In this document: positions 7,188 through 14,908 of the stretch, in pieces
Layout of the letters: the number at the start of each line of letters is the position of its first letter
How positions within the stretch are numbered: the first letter of the stretch is position 1
DNA from: DSOS01 sp035286585
Lineage (GTDB): Bacteria > Chloroflexota > Anaerolineae > Anaerolineales > UBA4823
Assembly (NCBI GenBank): GCA_035286585.1
Contig: DATEDC010000159.1
Coordinates: 1 to 19,853, forward strand
DNA length: 19,853 nucleotides
Direction of reading: 5' to 3'
Made by a program: the position numbers and the translations under genes
Notes under the pieces: model-generated
Told to the model about the DNA's origin: nothing
The model's database searches: none
What the model saw: only the letters and a program-made list of their open reading frames with translations

Positions 7188-10100
7188 ATGTCAACAAAGC
7201 CCGGTTCGATAATTCAAGTCAGCAGCCAGCCCAATCCAGACGCATGGCTGCAAAAGGGCAGTGGCGCCCCGTCCACGTTGCGTTTTCGGGTGGTTTTGGC
7301 GGTTGGCGGGGTGCTGTTGTTCTTTGCTGCCACCCTGTTGTTCCCTCCGTCTTTTGCCCATTTTGTGCCTGCCCTGTTAATCGTCTTGTTTGTGGCGCTC
7401 CAGTTCAACCTTCCTCTGGACATGCTTGGCGGAGAGGCGAATCTCATTCATGTCATCACCCTCGGCGGTGGTTTGTTGTATGGCCCATCCTGGGCAGGTT
7501 GGGCCGTTACCGGGGGGGTTCTGCTGGGCTATTTCGGGCGCAATAATTGGCCAGGGAGCTTGTGGCGTCGAAAAACAGAATGGACTCGCCCTGGGCTTGA
7601 AGCCCTGTTTGCGATTGGCGCCCAAAATATTGCCATCGTACTGGGTCTGGGATTGTCTGGCTGGACGCACAGCGCTGCCTCCGCTTTTGAAAGCGGGCTT
7701 CAAATCTGGCCGGCTGCCGCAAGCCCCATGTTTCTTTTTGCTTTCATCCACGCCTCAATCTACCTGGCAGACTATTTGGTTCGCAAACCCAAAGTACCCG
7801 AAAAAACCCGCAGCGACCTGATCGGTTTGGCAGTGCTTGAGCTGTTGCCATTGCCTTTCATATTGATCGCCGTGCTGAGCTATCAAATTGCCGGCCTGGC
7901 TGCGCTGGTTGCCCTGGGAGGCGTGCCGCTGATGCTGGCGGCGCTCTTGTACCGGGTGAACAGCACCACCCACGCTCTAAGGCGGCGCCTGGAGGAGCTA
8001 TCCGCTTTAAGCCAGATCAGTCAGGCGCTCCAGGGCATGCTGGACTTAAACAGTTTGCTCGATTTTCTGCACCTTCAAATCAGCCGCTTTCTGGAGGTGG
8101 ATAACTTCTACGTTGCCCTGTATGACCAGAAAGAGGGCTTGATCTGGTATCCGATGGCTGTCAAAGGCGGTGTGCATGTCAGTTGGAAACCCAGACCTTT
8201 GACAGATCGCTTGACGGACAAGGTCATCCTGGAGCGGCGTCCAATTATGCTGCCATATCCCTTCCAGGAAGGCTATCGCGGCACTGGTCTGCCCCCCGGT
8301 GAAACCGCGCCCTCCGCCTGGCTGGGTGTGCCTCTGATCACCACCAATCAGGTTACCGGCTGCCTTGGCGTGTTCTCCTACGATCCGGATAAAGGTTTTG
8401 CCAGGGAGGATCTGGATTGGCTGGTGACAATCTCCGGTCAGGTCAGTGTTGCCATTGAGAACGCCCTGCTGCTCGAACAGACTCAGCGCCGGGCAGCGCA
8501 GTTGGAAACTCTGAGCAAGATCACCATATCCATCAGTTCAAGCCTCGAACCCGATGAAGTGCTGGAGCAGGTTTGCAGCTCGGTGACACAGGTTGTGGGC
8601 GGGCAGCACAGCGCGATTTACTTGTTGGATGTTGAAGCCGGGAACGTCTGGCTGGCGCAGGCCTATAAACTCACCGAGACATTCATCCAGCAGAATAAAT
8701 CTTTCCCCATGGCGCACGACGGGCGCACGCGCTGTTTGCGCACCGGTCACCCCTCACTAATCGCCGACCTGCGGCTTGCCAGCCTGGATTTGGATTTTAA
8801 AGCCTCTTTGCAGCGCGAGGGTATCCGCACGTTTGGAGATTTTCCGTTGGTCGCACCCGATGGGCAGATCGGCTATCTTTCGGTATATTTTGACGAGGTG
8901 CATTCATTCACCCCTGAAGAGCAGGACCTGCTGCAAACTTTTGCCGCCCAGGCAGCGTTAGCGGTAGCCAATGCCCGGTTGCACGCCCACACCGACAGGG
9001 CCCTATCTCGCCGCGTTCACCAGCTATCGGCCCTGCAAGCTATCGGGCGGGAGCTGGCTGCAGCCACACACACCGACCGGCTCTTCGATCTGATCCTGGA
9101 CATGGCTATGGAGAGCAGTCATGCTCGCTGGGGGGATATTCGCAAGTACGCGGTAGAAAGTGGGGAGCTGGTAGTGAAAGCCTACCGCGGGTACAAACAG
9201 CCCCCCGACCGCTACAGCCTGGATACAGGCGTTGCTGGCAGCGCAGCCCGCAGCGGGGAGATCGTCTACATCCCCGACGTGCGCAATCACCCGGATTATA
9301 TTGATTTCGCCCGCGGCAAGGCGCGCTCGCAGCTCAGCGTCCCGATGGTGCACGAAGGCGATGTCCTGGGCGTGTTGACTCTGGAAAGCTCGCAGTTGAA
9401 CGCATTTACCGCTGAGCAGATCGATTTTATCCGCCAGATCGCCGACCAGGCGACCATCGCCCTGGCGAATGCGGAGCTCTACTCTGATGCCAAGCAGCTT
9501 CGCGATAGATTGCAAGCGGTGCTGAATTCGGTCAGCGAGGCGATCCTCATGGTCGATCCCAACGGCAAAGTCGTGCTGGCGAACGATGCGATTGCGACCC
9601 TGACAGGCAGTCCCCCCACTGTATTTATCGGTCGCAGTCTGGGAGGGGCGCCTGCCGAGGTGCTGAAATACCTGGGGCTTTCTCAGCAGCAGGCGAGCGA
9701 ACTGCCGCGCCTGTTTGAGAACAGGGAGCCAGCGCTCCTGGAAGGGACTCAGGTAACATATATTGGTGATGGAGCGGAGAGATCGCTGATCCGGACAGTC
9801 TTGCCAGTGTGGGGCTGGAAAGATAAGCTCATCGGCTGGATGGTTGTTTTGCGGGATACGACCGATGAATACCAGGTCAGCCAGGCGCGCGAATTGCTCA
9901 CAGAAACCCTGGTGCACGATTTGCGCTCCCCGCTCAGCGCCGTGGTGGGGGCAATGGATGTGATCAACGAAGCCATGACGACCGGCATGCCCGATAAAGA
10001 CGATGTGGTTTTGCAGGCGGCGCAGGTTGCCAGGCGAAGCTCCCTGCGCCTGCTTGGATTGGTGGAATCCTTGTTGGATATTTCCCGCTTGCAGTCCGGC

Positions 10101-10586
10101 AATATGGAAATTCTCACCACCCAGGTGAATTTGCGCCTCCTGGCAACGGGGGTGGTGAACGATTTCTTGAAACAAGCGGAAGAGTACGGCTTGATTTTGC
10201 GCAATGAGGTGGATGAAGCCATCCCACTGGTCAGCGCGGATGTAAACAAAGCTCAGCGCATCCTGAGCAACCTGGTGGATAACGCCCTCAATTTCACTCC
10301 GCCGGGCGGACAGGTGGTCCTATCTGCGAGCGCCAGCGGGGAAAATATGGTCGTAATGAAGGTCAGTGACAGCGGCCCGGGCGTCCCCGAGGCGTTTCGC
10401 CTGCGAATATTCAATCGTTTCAGCCAGGTGCCTGGACTGCGCGGCCGCCGCCGGGGATTGGGGCTGGGGTTAACCTTCTGCCGGCTGGCTGTAGAGGCTC
10501 ATGGTGGTAAAATATGGGTCGAGCCGCGCTCCGCTGGGGGAAGTGTTTTTGTGTTCACCCTGCCGATCGCCAGCGCTGCCAGCTAG
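7188..10586 (+). CDS. Membrane sensor histidine kinase with three GAF domains and a PAS domain
   Basis: 1132 residues from ATG 7188. The longer upstream frame overlaps the TPR gene and encodes its Thr/Pro tail out of frame. Residues 33-255 hold about seven to eight hydrophobic segments, a MASE-like membrane sensor region. GAF domains follow at about 285-425, 455-595 and 625-765, then a PAS domain (about 770-890). The HisKA domain has its phosphoacceptor at H910 in LVHDLRSPL. The HATPase domain has the N box NLVDNALNF (1028-1036), the G1 box DSGPG (1061-1065) and a G2 box GLGLGL (1090-1095). All catalytic residues are present, so it should be an active autokinase. No receiver domain or response regulator gene adjoins it, so its partner is elsewhere. 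The ribosome binding site is weak, and coupling to the TPR gene is plausible. Confidence 0.92.
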   Translation: MSTKPGSIIQVSSQPNPDAWLQKGSGAPSTLRFRVVLAVGGVLLFFAATLLFPPSFAHFVPALLIVLFVALQFNLPLDMLGGEANLIHVITLGGGLLYGPSWAGWAVTGGVLLGYFGRNNWPGSLWRRKTEWTRPGLEALFAIGAQNIAIVLGLGLSGWTHSAASAFESGLQIWPAAASPMFLFAFIHASIYLADYLVRKPKVPEKTRSDLIGLAVLELLPLPFILIAVLSYQIAGLAALVALGGVPLMLAALLYRVNSTTHALRRRLEELSALSQISQALQGMLDLNSLLDFLHLQISRFLEVDNFYVALYDQKEGLIWYPMAVKGGVHVSWKPRPLTDRLTDKVILERRPIMLPYPFQEGYRGTGLPPGETAPSAWLGVPLITTNQVTGCLGVFSYDPDKGFAREDLDWLVTISGQVSVAIENALLLEQTQRRAAQLETLSKITISISSSLEPDEVLEQVCSSVTQVVGGQHSAIYLLDVEAGNVWLAQAYKLTETFIQQNKSFPMAHDGRTRCLRTGHPSLIADLRLASLDLDFKASLQREGIRTFGDFPLVAPDGQIGYLSVYFDEVHSFTPEEQDLLQTFAAQAALAVANARLHAHTDRALSRRVHQLSALQAIGRELAAATHTDRLFDLILDMAMESSHARWGDIRKYAVESGELVVKAYRGYKQPPDRYSLDTGVAGSAARSGEIVYIPDVRNHPDYIDFARGKARSQLSVPMVHEGDVLGVLTLESSQLNAFTAEQIDFIRQIADQATIALANAELYSDAKQLRDRLQAVLNSVSEAILMVDPNGKVVLANDAIATLTGSPPTVFIGRSLGGAPAEVLKYLGLSQQQASELPRLFENREPALLEGTQVTYIGDGAERSLIRTVLPVWGWKDKLIGWMVVLRDTTDEYQVSQARELLTETLVHDLRSPLSAVVGAMDVINEAMTTGMPDKDDVVLQAAQVARRSSLRLLGLVESLLDISRLQSGNMEILTTQVNLRLLATGVVNDFLKQAEEYGLILRNEVDEAIPLVSADVNKAQRILSNLVDNALNFTPPGGQVVLSASASGENMVVMKVSDSGPGVPEAFRLRIFNRFSQVPGLRGRRRGLGLGLTFCRLAVEAHGGKIWVEPRSAGGSVFVFTLPIASAAS

Positions 10587-10646
10587 GTTTTTAGCCGAAC
10601 GAGGCGCAGTCTGCGGTGTAAAGACAGGAAAGAGAAATATCGCACC

Positions 10647-10675
10647 TTGTCAAGCATTCTCAGGCGCGCTATAAT
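10647..10675 (+). promoter_or_regulatory. Sigma-70 type promoter for the FmdB-family gene
   Basis: TTGTCA (10647-10652), 17 bases, then a perfect TATAAT (10670-10675). The start is expected near 10682, giving a leader of about 40 bases. A GAGG (10713-10716) lies six bases before the ATG. Confidence 0.85.
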
Positions 10676-10722
10676 CGCGTTTCGTTGTAGTAATCCTGCT
10701 CGTGTCTTGGCTGAGGTAGAGC

Positions 10723-11010
10723 ATGCCAATCTATAGTTACCGGTGCGACAATTGTGGGGTGCGGTTCGAGCGCCATCAGCATTTCAGCGATCCGCCGCTT
10801 TTTCGCTGCCCGGAATGTAAGAAGAATTCGTTGCGGAAAATCTTCACCCCGGTGGGGATTGTCTTCAAAGGATCGGGCTTTTACGCCACCGATCACCGCT
10901 CGCCATCTGGGGCAAGCCGCAACGCGCCGGCGGAAAAATCGGATGACGGCAAGAAAGAAGCCGATACTTCCAGCAGCTTAGAGAAACAAAACAAGGAAAA
11001 AAGCGATTAG
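10723..11010 (+). CDS. FmdB-type zinc ribbon protein
   Basis: A 95-residue protein. It begins MPIYSYRCDNCGVRFE, the hallmark of the FmdB (putative regulatory protein) family, with CxxC at residues 8-11 and a second CPEC at about 29-32 that together should hold one zinc. The middle KIFTPVGIVFKGSGFYATD is also family-typical. The C-terminal third is a charged, disordered Lys/Glu/Ser tail. FmdB was named from the formamidase/amidase cluster of Methylophilus, and its true function is unresolved. It has its own good promoter, and glnA follows 69 bases downstream on the same strand with a hairpin between. Confidence 0.92.
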   Translation: MPIYSYRCDNCGVRFERHQHFSDPPLFRCPECKKNSLRKIFTPVGIVFKGSGFYATDHRSPSGASRNAPAEKSDDGKKEADTSSSLEKQNKEKSD

Positions 11011-11038
11011 CATTTCCCGGATTTTCGCCAGTTAATCC

Positions 11039-11068
11039 GAGACGCCTCCCATGTGGGGCGTCTCTTTT
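11039..11068 (+). terminator. Intrinsic terminator or attenuator directly before glnA
   Basis: GAGACGCC (11039-11046) pairs with GGCGTCTC (11057-11064), a perfect 8-bp stem with a 10-base loop, followed by TTTT. The glnA Shine-Dalgarno GGAG (11071-11074) comes only two bases later. It may end fmdB transcription, or act as an attenuator in read-through to glnA. A weak TTAGCA (11007-11012)/GTTAAT (11031-11036) pair with 18-base spacing could start a transcript exactly at the hairpin. Confidence 0.75.
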
Positions 11069-11079
11069 ATGGAGCCAGC

Positions 11080-12417
11080 ATGGAAAAGAAAGAATTGGTC
11101 GAGCTCGTCAAGAAAGATAATGTGAAGTTTATCTCGCTGCAATTTACCGACGTCACCGGCGTGGTCAAGAGCGTGGATATACCGGCTCACCGCCTGGGCG
11201 ATGCCATGGACGATGGCGTGTGGTTCGATGGCTCCTCGGTGGAAGGCTTTGCGCGAATACAGGAGAGCGATATGCGCCTGGTGCTTGATCCAGGCACCTA
11301 TGCGGTACTGCCCTGGTCGCCACCAGAATTGAGGCGGGCGCGCATCTTCTGCGATATCTTCACGCCCGATGGCGTGCCATTTGCGGGGGATCCGCGCGGG
11401 GCGCTCAAGCGCATCTTAGCTGCCCTTCAGTCGCGCGGTTGGACGTACAACGTCGGACCGGAACCGGAGTTCTTCTTGTTCCGGCGCAATGGACCGGATA
11501 CCATCCATCCTGTCCCGCATGACGTCGGTGGATATTTCGATTTCTCCGCCAATGATGACGCCGTCAGGGTGCGCACCGAGCTGATGAACGCCTTGTTCGG
11601 GATGGGCCTGGAGGTGGAGATGGGTCACCATGAAGTAGCCCTGGGCCAGCACGAGATCGATTTTCGATTTGCGGACGCGCTACGCGCTGCGGATAACATC
11701 CTGACCTTGAAGTATACGGTCAAGGCAATTGCCGCTCAGCATGGGCTGGTGGCCTCCTTTATGCCCAAGCCGATCTTCGGGATAAACGGCTCGGGGATGC
11801 ACTGCCACCAATCGCTCTTCGATGCGAACGGGGAAAACCTGTTCTTTGACGCCCAGGACGAGTTCAGCCTTTCCAGCCTGGCTTATGGATTTATCGCCGG
11901 TCAACTGCAGCACGCCAGGGCGCTGGCGGCGGTTGTCGCTCCCACGGTGAATTCCTATAAGCGCCTGGTGCCTGGGTACGAAGCGCCCGTGTATGTTGGC
12001 TGGGCTCAGATCAACCGCTCGGCGCTGATCCGCATCCCATACTACACGCCCGGCAGGGAGAAATCGACGCGTGCCGAGCTGCGCTTCCCCGATCCGTCTG
12101 CCAACCCCTATCTGGCGTTGAGCGTGATGCTCGCCGCCGCGCTGGACGGCATTGATTGTCAGCTCACCTGTCCACAGCCGCTCAATAATGTAAATGTCTA
12201 TCACCTCACCCATGAGGAACGCCTCGCCATGGATATTACCGAGCTGCCCGGTTCGCTGGCTGAGTCACTGAGGGAGCTGGAGAAGGACCGCGTGCTGCAG
12301 GATGCCCTGGGTCCGGTCATCTACGAGGCTTTTCACCGCGCCAAGTGGGCCGAGGTGGAAGAATCGCGCATGCACGTCACCGATTGGGAATTGCAGCGCT
12401 ACCTGGAAACCGCTTGA
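11080..12417 (+). CDS. glnA: Glutamine synthetase, type I
   Basis: 445 residues from ATG 11080. GGAG lies five bases upstream, and the longer GTG start at 11053 lies inside the hairpin. It joins ammonia to glutamate with ATP. The N-terminal beta-grasp domain contains WFDGSSVEGFARIQESDM (48-65). The catalytic domain has GPEPEFFLF (126-134), NGSGMHCH (236-243), KRLVPGYEAPVYVGW (294-308) and RAELRFPDPSANPY (331-344). The length and the lack of the roughly 25-residue insertion of adenylylated enzymes place it in the GSI-alpha type (Bacillus, Thermotoga), which is feedback-inhibited rather than adenylylated. R59, in the RIxESDM motif, aligns with the Bacillus arginine important for feedback inhibition. 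This subtype call is by motif and length only. No GlnR/TnrA-type operator was seen. Confidence 0.95.
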   Translation: MEKKELVELVKKDNVKFISLQFTDVTGVVKSVDIPAHRLGDAMDDGVWFDGSSVEGFARIQESDMRLVLDPGTYAVLPWSPPELRRARIFCDIFTPDGVPFAGDPRGALKRILAALQSRGWTYNVGPEPEFFLFRRNGPDTIHPVPHDVGGYFDFSANDDAVRVRTELMNALFGMGLEVEMGHHEVALGQHEIDFRFADALRAADNILTLKYTVKAIAAQHGLVASFMPKPIFGINGSGMHCHQSLFDANGENLFFDAQDEFSLSSLAYGFIAGQLQHARALAAVVAPTVNSYKRLVPGYEAPVYVGWAQINRSALIRIPYYTPGREKSTRAELRFPDPSANPYLALSVMLAAALDGIDCQLTCPQPLNNVNVYHLTHEERLAMDITELPGSLAESLRELEKDRVLQDALGPVIYEAFHRAKWAEVEESRMHVTDWELQRYLETA

Positions 12418-12424
12418 GTTTGTC

Positions 12425-12473
12425 CGTAGTAAAAATCGCATGACTCATGCTGAAATTCAAGATGAGTCATGCG
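12425..12473 (-). terminator. Intrinsic terminator of the cytochrome operon (minus strand)
   Basis: CGCATGACTCAT (12437-12448) and ATGAGTCATGCG (12462-12473) form a perfect 12-bp stem with a 13-base loop. Read on the minus strand it is followed by ATTTTTAC, a T run suited to termination seven bases after the cytochrome stop. On the plus strand it may also help end glnA, but no T run follows there. Confidence 0.85.
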
Positions 12474-12479
12474 AGTTGT

Positions 12480-12857
12480 CTATTCGAGCGTCAGCAAGTA
12501 GGCTATGAGCGCATCCAGTTCCTCTTGGCTCAATTGATCCTTCAGGTCGGGCGGCATAAGACCCTCGGGAAATCCATCCACAGTATAAGCAATGGGGTTT
12601 TCGATGGAGTTGCGGATATAAGTGGCTGCATCCATCCCCTCGATTCGCGCGCTGCCATGGGTGGCGATACCCGCCAGAGACGGACCGACGATGACGGTTT
12701 CACCGCTCGTCCCGTGGCAGCGGGAACAATAAGTCTCGAACACTGTCCGCCCCCGGGATTCCAGGGGCGTGAGCGTGGGTGCGGGACTGGGGACGAGGCT
12801 GCTGCAAGCCGCCAGTGGAGCCAGTAACAACAGGGTGGCAAGGAATCGAAGGCGCAT
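12480..12857 (-). CDS. Lipoprotein c-type cytochrome
   Basis: A 125-residue mono-heme cytochrome c. The signal peptide ends in a lipobox LAAC (15-18), so Cys18 should be lipidated and the protein held on the outer face of the membrane. A Pro/Thr linker (20-32) precedes the globular domain. CSRCH (44-48) attaches the heme, and M101 in EGLMPPD is the likely sixth ligand. The fold matches a small class I cytochrome as found in oxidases and photosynthetic or nitrite-linked electron chains. It lies 31 bases downstream of the polytopic membrane protein gene on the same strand, so it probably carries electrons to or from that protein (an inference). A 12-bp palindrome (12879-12890) covers the stop codon of the upstream gene. 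Confidence 0.92.
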   Translation of the reverse strand: MRLRFLATLLLLAPLAACSSLVPSPAPTLTPLESRGRTVFETYCSRCHGTSGETVIVGPSLAGIATHGSARIEGMDAATYIRNSIENPIAYTVDGFPEGLMPPDLKDQLSQEELDALIAYLLTLE

Positions 12858-12888
12858 GGCTCGTTACTGCTTGAACCAGAGATCGATC

Positions 12889-14091
12889 TCAGCTCGCCTG
12901 CAAACGGCGGAACATGGTGAAGACGCCCAAAAGCACGCCGAGTCCCATAACGATCGCGCCCAGCCGTATATCCGCTGTGATTTTCAACCCCAGGAACGCC
13001 AGGATGCCCAGGTTGATCGCCCACATGGAAGCGCCCTCTCCCCAGGCCAGCACCCTGGAGCCCGCCTGCCCGCGGGAAGCGACGACGCCCATGATCAGGT
13101 TGGTCATCATCCCGACGAAACCGGCGTGAGCGAATGTGGCAAAGAACCAGGGGGGCAGAAGGCTGAAGTCTCCGGCGTTAACGGCGTACAAGAACAGGCC
13201 CATATAAGCAATCAGCCAGAGGGTGCCGAAGAAAGCCCACGACTTTACACCCGACCCCATCGGAAGGCTGGCGAGCGCTCGCCAGGCATAACGGATCAGG
13301 AAGATAAGCATCCCACCCAGCAACAGAAGGCCGAAGATGGGTAGAACCTGCTCGACTATGTTAAGGAAGAAGGCCAGAGGCACCAGCGCGGCGCCGACCA
13401 TCCAGAACAACGCCTGCGCCAGCCCGGCCCAGCTCCAACGCGTCGCCTCTTTCCGTGTCACCCATTCGATGATTGCGCTCGCCACCAGGAATAAGTAGGT
13501 GTCCATCATACCCGCGTGCGCTCCGACCCGATCACCTGCTGGGAGGGGCAGGAACTGGCCAATCACGCGCTCAAGGCCCAGCAGCGCCCCGACAGTTGCC
13601 CCGATAGCGGCGGTCAGCAACGCGCCCGCAGCTAAGAAATGGACGGTAGTGACCACCGGTTGGTGCTTGAACTGTGAAAAAGCAAAGATCGCCGAGATCC
13701 ACAACACGATCACCGCCCCAGTCCCAAAGACCGGCAGAAGAGCTACCAGGAAACCACTGGGTCGTGAGAAAGCAAGCCCAAAGGAAGGCACGTAGCCCGC
13801 AAATATCAAGACCGCTGCCCATACCAGGGTGCGCACACGCCTTTCATAGCTTGCATCGACCTCGCGATTTCCGCTCACCACCCAGATCGCGATCCCAATC
13901 GCTGAGAGCGTGATCCAGCCAATACTGCCGCCATGCAGGTGGATCAATACCTGCCAGCGATCGATCTCGCCCACCGTCAGCGAATTGTCAAAGCCAAAAT
14001 AGATGTTAATCAAGAAGATTAGCAGGGATCCCATGAAAAGGATTTTTAAAGACTGCCAGACAGAATCATTCTTTACGCGTGGTAAATACAT
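12889..14091 (-). CDS. Twelve-helix membrane protein, heme-copper-oxidase/NnrS-like
   Basis: A 400-residue protein from ATG 14091. I chose it over the upstream ATG at 14115 because a perfect GGAGG (14097-14101) sits five bases away. About 12 hydrophobic segments are visible. Histidines fall where heme ligands would be expected: H51 and H53 in helix 2 (HLHGGSIGW), H151 near the start of helix 5, H192 (VGAHAGMMD) near helix 6, and H322 (FAHAGF) in helix 10. The helix count and the helix 2 and helix 10 histidines recall subunit I of cbb3/NOR-type oxidases and NnrS. The His-His pair of helix 7 and the double His of helix 10 are missing, so a full heme-copper oxygen or NO reductase site is unlikely. 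Its neighbour is a lipoprotein cytochrome c, suggesting a membrane redox or heme-binding module. The specific family assignment is tentative. Confidence 0.75.
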   Translation of the reverse strand: MYLPRVKNDSVWQSLKILFMGSLLIFLINIYFGFDNSLTVGEIDRWQVLIHLHGGSIGWITLSAIGIAIWVVSGNREVDASYERRVRTLVWAAVLIFAGYVPSFGLAFSRPSGFLVALLPVFGTGAVIVLWISAIFAFSQFKHQPVVTTVHFLAAGALLTAAIGATVGALLGLERVIGQFLPLPAGDRVGAHAGMMDTYLFLVASAIIEWVTRKEATRWSWAGLAQALFWMVGAALVPLAFFLNIVEQVLPIFGLLLLGGMLIFLIRYAWRALASLPMGSGVKSWAFFGTLWLIAYMGLFLYAVNAGDFSLLPPWFFATFAHAGFVGMMTNLIMGVVASRGQAGSRVLAWGEGASMWAINLGILAFLGLKITADIRLGAIVMGLGVLLGVFTMFRRLQAS

Positions 14092-14145
14092 TGTTTCCTC
14101 CATTTTGTATGACAATATTTAGAGAAGATCTATCTACTTATTAGT

Positions 14146-14210
14146 ATTATAGCAATCAACCGTCTCCTATTCGTTACGGGGATCGTTACGGGATCCGGTA
14201 ATCCGTTACG
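14146..14210 (-). promoter_or_regulatory. Promoter of the cytochrome operon with three CGTTACG heptamers
   Basis: On the minus strand a perfect TATAAT (14151 down to 14146) lies 55 bases before ATG 14091, but the -35 region is poor. Upstream of it, CGTTACG (plus strand) occurs at 14172-14178, 14184-14190 and 14204-14210, roughly -36, -48 and -68 from the expected start. The first copy covers the -35, which fits an activator-dependent promoter, though repression is equally possible. Of the 348-base gap between ATG 14091 and the CBS gene (14440), the part at 14211-14325 shows nothing else recognisable. Confidence 0.5.
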
Positions 14211-14325
14211 TTCATCATCCATCCCCTGCCGCCCCGCTGTCATTCTCAGGCACTCCAATTGGCCCCGTCTCTTCTATTTGGATATTAATTCATCAGCCCG
14301 AGAAGAGGTTCTGGGTTTTGTGGCT

Positions 14326-14371
14326 ACCTCCTTAGCTTCAGTGGTAGAATAACCCATCCTCATGTTGGATG
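14326..14371 (+). other. tRNA 5'-half-like fragment (not a complete tRNA)
   Basis: AGCTTCAGTGGTAGAAT (14334-14350) is a textbook tRNA D-arm sequence. It is followed at the right distance by a perfect 5-bp stem CATCC/GGATG (14355-14359 with 14367-14371) around a seven-base loop TCATGTT. There is no T arm (no GGTTCGA) and no matching 3' acceptor. The loop lacks the invariant T33, and the D stem pairs badly. It is either a decayed tRNA piece or chance. TAGAAT (14345-14350) within it could instead be a -10 for the CBS gene. Confidence 0.25.
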
Positions 14372-14439
14372 AAAGCCAGCGCCGAAAATTTAAATAATTG
14401 TCGTTAGCGTTTCAAGCGACTCCCGAACAGGAAAATCCC

Positions 14440-14907
14440 ATGATCATCAAGCAATGTATGAAACAAGAAGTGGTTTCGATCCAGGACGAGCAGAGCATCG
14501 CTCAATCCGCGCACATAATGGTCGAGCACCACATTGGAACGCTCCCGGTTACCGATTCGCGCGGTATTCTGATCGGCCTGGTGCAAATGCGCGACTTGCT
14601 GGATCTGGTCATGCCGGATTTTTTGGGATTGGTTCATGATTTTGATTTCGTGCACGATTTTGGGGCGGTAGAAACTCGCCTGCCTTCGCCGGAGAAGCTG
14701 GCAAAGCCGGTGCGCACCATCATGCACAGCCCCATCTCTGTGGACGAGAACTGCGGCCTGTTGCGGGCCATGGCGATTCTCTACACCAATCATTTACTGG
14801 ATGTGCCCGTGATAGATCAAACCGGGCGTCTGGTTGGGATTGCTTCCCGGGTGGATATCGGTGTCGCTTTGCTTGAAAACTGGGAAATTGCCCAAAAGGG
14901 ATCCTAG
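14440..14907 (+). CDS. Tandem CBS domain protein
   Basis: 155 residues from ATG 14440, with AGGAAA upstream. CBS 1 spans about 3-60 (MKQEVVSIQDEQSIAQSA..HHIGTLPVTD..LIGLVQMRDLL) and CBS 2 about 90-150 (IMHSPISVDENCGLLRAMAI..DVPVIDQTGRLVGIASRVDI). Between them is an acidic/aromatic insert (DFDFVHDFGAVE). Paired CBS domains usually bind adenine nucleotides or other small ligands and regulate enzymes or transporters. The stop codon lies one base before the ATG of the permease gene, a tight coupling that suggests this protein regulates the transporter. That role is inferred from context only. The ligand cannot be named from the sequence. Confidence 0.9.
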   Translation: MIIKQCMKQEVVSIQDEQSIAQSAHIMVEHHIGTLPVTDSRGILIGLVQMRDLLDLVMPDFLGLVHDFDFVHDFGAVETRLPSPEKLAKPVRTIMHSPISVDENCGLLRAMAILYTNHLLDVPVIDQTGRLVGIASRVDIGVALLENWEIAQKGS

Positions 14908-14908
14908 T

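Noticed and set aside
9024..10175. A 383-residue open frame on the minus strand inside the histidine kinase gene
   Set aside because: It lies wholly antisense to the PAS, HisKA and part of the GAF regions of a clearly coding frame. The composition (many His, Gln, Arg) is that of a shadow frame, with no recognisable domain.
12879..12890. Perfect 12-bp palindrome GAGATCGATCTC between the two redox genes
   Set aside because: It overlaps a stop codon, is short and stands alone. A palindrome of this size is expected by chance at low frequency, and nothing shows it is an operator.
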